64,000 nt of DNA from Butyrivibrio sp. AE3009 (lineage in GTDB: Bacteria; Bacillota; Clostridia; Lachnospirales; Lachnospiraceae), in contig NZ_ATVS01000006.1 in NCBI RefSeq assembly GCF_000420845.1, positions 1-64,000 on the forward strand, in the 5' to 3' direction. Made by a program: the position numbers and the translations under genes. A model generated the notes under the pieces. That model saw only the letters and a program-made list of their open reading frames with translations, did no database searches and was not told the DNA's origin. Below are positions 60,219 to 64,000 of this stretch, piece after piece (within the stretch, counting starts at the first letter, position 1; every line of letters begins with the position of its first letter).

Positions 60219-61268
60219 TCAGCCCTTAGCTGCAAGTGCTTCTTCAATCTTCTTTGTAAGTGCAGGAACAATCTTGTTAAGGTCGCCTACTACACCGTAA
60301 TCCGCTACATCGAAGATAGGAGCATTCTCATCCTTGTTGATAGCGATGATGAGATCTGACTCTTCCATACCTGCAACGTGCTGGATAGCTCCGCTGATAC
60401 CGATTGCGAAGTAAACCTTAGGACGAACAGTCTTACCTGTCTGACCTACCTGGAGATCCTTAGGCTTCCAGCCTGAATCTACAACTGCACGTGAGCAGGA
60501 TACTGTTCCGTGAAGAACCTTAGCAAGGTCCTCAAGGATCTTGAAGTTCTCAGGTGATCCAACACCACGTCCGCCTGATACAAGGATCTTAGCTTCCTGG
60601 ATATCCTCAACCTCTGAAACTGCCTTAACGATCTCAAGGATCTTTGTGTAGCAGCTATTCTCTTCAAATCCCGGATTGAACTCTACTACCTCAGCCTTAG
60701 CGCCCTTTACAGGAGTGATCTTCTGCATAACGCCGGGACGTACTGTAGCCATCTGAGGACGGAAGTCAGGGCAAGCGATAGTAGCGATTGTGTTACCACC
60801 GAATGCAGGACGTGTCATAAGGAGCTGTTTGTGCTTCTGCTCCTGTCCCTCAACTGCGTTAAGAGGGAAATCACCGATATCAAGCTGTGTACAGTCAGCT
60901 GTAAGTCCTGTATGTACTCTGGATGATACACGAGGACCAAGATCACGACCGATGGCTGTTGCACCAACAAGAAGGATCTCAGGCTTGAACTCCTTGATCA
61001 CAGATGAAAGAGCGTGTGTGTAAGGCTCAGTTCTGTAATCCTTAAGAGCAGGATCGTCAACTACGATTACTCTGTCAGCACCGTACTCAGCAAGTGTATC
61101 TACAAGGTTTCCAACCTTCTCACCCAGCAGAACTGCTGTAACTTTTTTCTCATCAAGATCATTTGCAAGATCTTTTGCTTTGCCCAGAAGCTCCAATGCG
61201 ATGCCTGAAAGCTCATTGTCTACCTGCTGAGCAAATATAAATACACCTTTATATTCTTCTAAAGACAT
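60219..61268 (-). CDS. etfA: Electron transfer flavoprotein alpha subunit
   Basis: The 349-residue protein has the ETF N-terminal domain (GVFIFAQQVDNELSGIALEL) and the C-terminal FAD domain with SGGRGVGSPENF, SRAVVDSGWKP, QVGQTGKTVRPKVYFAIGIS and GAIQHVAGM. With EtfB and butyryl-CoA dehydrogenase it forms the flavin-based bifurcating complex that couples crotonyl-CoA reduction to ferredoxin reduction. Its start lies 188 bases after etfB, a wide gap containing hairpins. Confidence 0.96.
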   Translation of the reverse strand: MSLEEYKGVFIFAQQVDNELSGIALELLGKAKDLANDLDEKKVTAVLLGEKVGNLVDTLAEYGADRVIVVDDPALKDYRTEPYTHALSSVIKEFKPEILLVGATAIGRDLGPRVSSRVHTGLTADCTQLDIGDFPLNAVEGQEQKHKQLLMTRPAFGGNTIATIACPDFRPQMATVRPGVMQKITPVKGAKAEVVEFNPGFEENSCYTKILEIVKAVSEVEDIQEAKILVSGGRGVGSPENFKILEDLAKVLHGTVSCSRAVVDSGWKPKDLQVGQTGKTVRPKVYFAIGISGAIQHVAGMEESDLIIAINKDENAPIFDVADYGVVGDLNKIVPALTKKIEEALAAKG

Positions 61269-61456
61269 GACTCTTCTCCTTTATACTTTGAATTTAATTT
61301 GCTACGTGATATACGGATTGCTTCACTTCGTTCTCGCAATCCTACATACATTCGGAATCCGCACCACAGTGCTACTTCCTCATGTCTGTTCGGTCATTTC
61401 ATAAACACGTTGCACAGTGCAAGCACTACACCGTGTTTACTCATTCCCTATATCAC
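61269..61456 (-). other. etfB-etfA spacer with two hairpins
   Basis: Plus-strand AAACACG (61402-61408) pairs with CGTGTTT (61432-61438), and GGATTGC (61315-61321) pairs with GCAATCC (61336-61342). Neither has a T run. No gene is present. They may act in mRNA processing between the two subunit genes. Confidence 0.55.
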
Positions 61457-62248
61457 TCAGATTACGTGCTTTTCAGTAAGCTTTCCTACAAGATACTCAA
61501 CTGCTTCTTCTGCTGAATCAGGAGTAACCTTCTCGCCCTGGCCCTTCTTAACTTTGTCAGAAGCCTTAGCAATCTGTGTAGGTGAACCCTTAAGTCCAAG
61601 GTTAGAATCGTCAACATCCTTAAGATCTGCTCTTCCCCAAACTGTAACTTCCTTCTCGAAAGCATCAAAGATTCCGCCGGGAGTCATGTATCTGGGCTCG
61701 CCAAGCTCTGCAAGAGCTGTGATAAGGCAAGGCATATTAGCCTCTACCATGTGGTAACGATCCTCGAACTGACGCTTAACAACAACCTTCTTAGCCTTCT
61801 CGTCAACCTTGATCTCTTCTGCGTAAGAGATTACAGGAAGTCCGAGGTGCTCAGAGATCTGAGGACCAACCTGAGCTGTATCTCCATCGATAGCCTGACG
61901 GCCTGTGATTACGAGATCATACTCAAGGTTTCTGAGTGCGCCGGCGATTGTTGATGATGTTGCCCATGTATCAGCTCCGCCAAGTACTCTGTCAGTAACA
62001 AGAACTGCCTTGTCAGCACCCATAGCCATAGCCTCACGAAGAACTGCCTCAGCCTTGGGAAGACCCATAGTTACTACTGTAACTTCTGCTCCGTACTGAT
62101 CTTTTAATCTAAGTGCTGCCTCAAGGCCAGCTTTATCATCAGGATTCATGATAGCAAGCATTGCGCCTCTATCAAGTGTTCCGTCTGGTTTGAATTTAAC
62201 GCCGCCCTTTGTATCAGGGACCTGCTTAACGCAAACTACTACTTTCAT
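61457..62248 (-). CDS. etfB: Electron transfer flavoprotein beta subunit
   Basis: The 263-residue protein begins MKVVVCVKQVPDT and carries NPDDKAGLEAALRLKD, the VTMGLPKAEAVLREAMAMG loop and GRQAIDGDTAQVGPQI, typical of EtfB. In the bifurcating complex EtfB holds the NADH-oxidising FAD. The ATG at 62248 lies 51 bases after bcd in the order hbd-bcd-etfB-etfA. Confidence 0.96.
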   Translation of the reverse strand: MKVVVCVKQVPDTKGGVKFKPDGTLDRGAMLAIMNPDDKAGLEAALRLKDQYGAEVTVVTMGLPKAEAVLREAMAMGADKAVLVTDRVLGGADTWATSSTIAGALRNLEYDLVITGRQAIDGDTAQVGPQISEHLGLPVISYAEEIKVDEKAKKVVVKRQFEDRYHMVEANMPCLITALAELGEPRYMTPGGIFDAFEKEVTVWGRADLKDVDDSNLGLKGSPTQIAKASDKVKKGQGEKVTPDSAEEAVEYLVGKLTEKHVI

Positions 62249-62299
62249 CGTATTTTCTCCTTTTATTATTTTCGTGTTAATAAGGAAGTTCTCAGGTGA

Positions 62300-63460
62300 T
62301 TACTTAAGAAGCGCACCTGAAATAACCATTCTCTGAACCTCAGATGTACCCTCGTAGATCTCTGTGATCTTAGCATCACGCATCATTCTCTCTACTTCGT
62401 ACTCTCTGATGTAGCCGTATCCACCGTGAAGCTGTACAGCCTTGGTGGTTACATCCATTGCTACCTCTGCTGCGAAAAGCTTAGCCTTAGCAGCTTCTAC
62501 TGAGTAAACGTCCTTATTCTTCTTTGCATCAGCAGCCTGATATACAAGGAGTCTTGCAGCTTCGCACTGTGTAGCCATGTTAGCAAGCTGGAACTGTGTG
62601 TTCTGGAATGCGCCGATAGCTCTGCCGAACTGCTTTCTCTCCTTAACATACTCAACTGTTCTGTCAAGAGCGCCCTCTGCAATACCAAGAGCCTGAGCAG
62701 CGATACCGATACGTCCGCCATCCAGAGTGTGCATTGCGATAGGGAAGCCCTTTCCTCTTGCACCAAGAAGGTTCTCTGCAGGAATATGGCAATCCTGGAA
62801 AATAAGCTCGTAAGTAGATGATCCACGGATACCCATCTTGTTCTCCTTTGTTCCAAAGGTGAATCCGGGTGTTCCCTTCTCAACGATAAATGCTGAGAAC
62901 TTCTTCTGCTTTCTGCCCTTCTTGTCTTCTACGATATCTGTGTAAGCAATGATGATGTATACATCAGCAACTTCACCGTTTGTGATGAAGCACTTGGATC
63001 CGTTAAGAACCCACTCCTTGCCATCTTCTGTAAGAACAGCCTTGGTCTGAACACCCTGAGCATCTGTTCCTGCCATGGGCTCAGTAAGACCGAATGCACC
63101 GAGCTTCTCGCCCTTTGCAAGAGGTACGAGGTATTTCTGCTTCTGCTCCTCTGTACCGTAAGTCATGATAGGATCGCAGCAAAGTGATGTGTGAGCAGAT
63201 ACGATAACTGCTGTTGTACCACATACCTTAGCAAGCTCCTCTACGCACATGATGTATGTGAGAGGGTCACAGCCCTGTCCGCCATACTCCTTGGGAATCG
63301 GAATACCCATGAAACCGTATTTCTGCATCTTCTTAACGGTTTCCATAGGGAAAACCTCTGTCTCATCAACTTCTATTGCATTTGGCTTAACTTCTTTTTC
63401 TGCAAATTCTCTGAAAAGAGATCTAGCCATTTCATGTTGCTGATCAAGCTGAAAATCCAT
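62300..63460 (-). CDS. bcd: Butyryl-CoA dehydrogenase (acyl-CoA dehydrogenase)
   Basis: The 386-residue flavoenzyme reduces crotonyl-CoA to butyryl-CoA with EtfAB. Signatures: [52 protein letters not shown], and the catalytic Glu region [33 protein letters not shown] shortened here to key residues Glu in REYEVER and EGTSE. The ATG at 63460 follows GGAGG by 7 bases. Confidence 0.96.
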   Translation of the reverse strand: MDFQLDQQHEMARSLFREFAEKEVKPNAIEVDETEVFPMETVKKMQKYGFMGIPIPKEYGGQGCDPLTYIMCVEELAKVCGTTAVIVSAHTSLCCDPIMTYGTEEQKQKYLVPLAKGEKLGAFGLTEPMAGTDAQGVQTKAVLTEDGKEWVLNGSKCFITNGEVADVYIIIAYTDIVEDKKGRKQKKFSAFIVEKGTPGFTFGTKENKMGIRGSSTYELIFQDCHIPAENLLGARGKGFPIAMHTLDGGRIGIAAQALGIAEGALDRTVEYVKERKQFGRAIGAFQNTQFQLANMATQCEAARLLVYQAADAKKNKDVYSVEAAKAKLFAAEVAMDVTTKAVQLHGGYGYIREYEVERMMRDAKITEIYEGTSEVQRMVISGALLK

Positions 63461-63506
63461 TATTATTTCCTCCAATTTAATCTATTTTCTATTTTTTTCA
63501 TAAGGA

Positions 63507-63540
63507 AGTTCGGTTCTCGTATAAAGCACTCGCCCGAACT
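63507..63540 (-). other. Hairpin in the hbd-bcd spacer
   Basis: AGTTCGG (63507-63513) pairs perfectly with CCGAACT (63534-63540). It has no T run and sits between the hbd stop and the bcd ribosome site, so it may tune mRNA stability rather than terminate. Confidence 0.55.
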
Positions 63541-63558
63541 AAGTAGTACACTAGGCGA

Positions 63559-64000
63559 TTACTTATCTGTTGGAACCTTGTTTCCGTCAGCGTAGTTGTA
63601 GAAACCGATTCCGGTCTTAACGCCGAGCTTCTTACCGCGAACCATCTTTCTAAGAAGAGGGCAAGCACGATACTTGGAATCGCCTGTCTCTGAATAAAGA
63701 ACGTCCATGATAGCAAGAACGATATCAAGTCCGATGTAATCGCCCAGCTCAAGGGGTCCCATAGGATGGTTGCATCCAAGCTTCATAGCTGTGTCGATGC
63801 CGGCGATATCTGAAACGCCTTCTGAATATACGAAGATACCTTCGTTGATCATAGGAACAAGGATTCTGTTTACTACGAAACCAGCTGCCTCGTTAACCTG
63901 TACAGGAGTCTTGCCGAGATCCTCGGAGATCTTCTTGATCTTGTCAACATACTCATCAGGAGTGTTAGCACCCTGGATAACCTCAACCAGCTTCATAACA
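63559..64000 (-). CDS. hbd: 3-hydroxybutyryl-CoA dehydrogenase (C-terminal part; runs off the right edge)
   Basis: About 147 C-terminal residues are visible. They form the 3HCDH C-terminal dimer domain: [29 protein letters not shown], the catalytic-side [16 protein letters not shown] and the end [13 protein letters not shown]. The NAD-binding half lies outside the window. It precedes bcd by about 98 bases. crt would be expected further upstream. Confidence 0.95.
   Translation of the reverse strand, partial: VMKLVEVIQGANTPDEYVDKIKKISEDLGKTPVQVNEAAGFVVNRILVPMINEGIFVYSEGVSDIAGIDTAMKLGCNHPMGPLELGDYIGLDIVLAIMDVLYSETGDSKYRACPLLRKMVRGKKLGVKTGIGFYNYADGNKVPTDK

Overview
The window looks like a chromosomal segment of a butyrate-forming, plant-polysaccharide-degrading Lachnospiraceae, most likely Butyrivibrio or a close relative. 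This is inferred from the hbd-bcd-etfB-etfA block plus a thiolase (butyryl-CoA synthesis), an intracellular cellobiose phosphorylase, a 3005-residue secreted pectinase, Gram-positive lipoproteins and strong AGGAGG ribosome sites. No transposase, phage gene or CRISPR array was seen.

Layout. 0-6 kb: the end of a sugar-binding lipoprotein gene and a LacI regulator, divergent from cellobiose phosphorylase; then a PRPP synthetase. 6-12.5 kb: cold-shock protein, YerC/TrpR-like regulator, CPBP protease, bactofilin with a degenerate LytM partner, a eukaryotic-type HisA, and dapA-dapB behind a lysine riboswitch. 12.5-20.3 kb: a GT39-like membrane glycosyltransferase and two tandem TIR-transmembrane-beta-propeller paralogues. 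20.4-30.3 kb: TypA, YigZ, a bifunctional penicillin-binding protein, a MATE exporter, a small membrane protein, an MscS channel and an AIM24 protein. 30.4-32.3 kb: seven tRNA genes on the minus strand enclosing a membrane-anchored protein and two tiny overlapping peptide genes preceded by LytTR-like direct repeats. 32.3-35.7 kb: an rRNA methyltransferase, amidase-like, rdgB, yfcE operon. 35.8-44.8 kb: the giant pectinesterase/pectate lyase. 45.2-52.3 kb: tRNA-Arg, a TRAP transporter (dctP, dctQ, dctM), a YcxB-like protein, and a LytS/YesM-type kinase, AraC-type response regulator and second DctP-like protein. 52.4-64 kb: an HD-GYP response regulator, thiolase, a cobalt/nickel ECF transporter (cbiMN, cbiQ, cbiO) with a structured leader, mtnA, small gene remnants, a structured non-coding stretch, and the butyrate block running off the right edge.

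Genes that work together. LacI and a cre-like site probably govern cellobiose phosphorylase. A second cre-like site lies downstream of the pectinase promoter, so cellulose and pectin use may share catabolite control. The kinase, regulator and second solute-binding protein probably sense the substrate carried by the TRAP transporter. Thiolase, hbd, bcd and etfBA supply the route from acetyl-CoA to butyryl-CoA.

The least explained items are the TIR-beta-propeller pair, the small-peptide locus at 31.1-31.5 kb, a 208-base four-way-junction-like inverted repeat at 23.4 kb, a family of GGGGACGG palindromes lying 6-10 bases past stop codons, and structured non-coding DNA at 57.5 and 59.7-60.2 kb.
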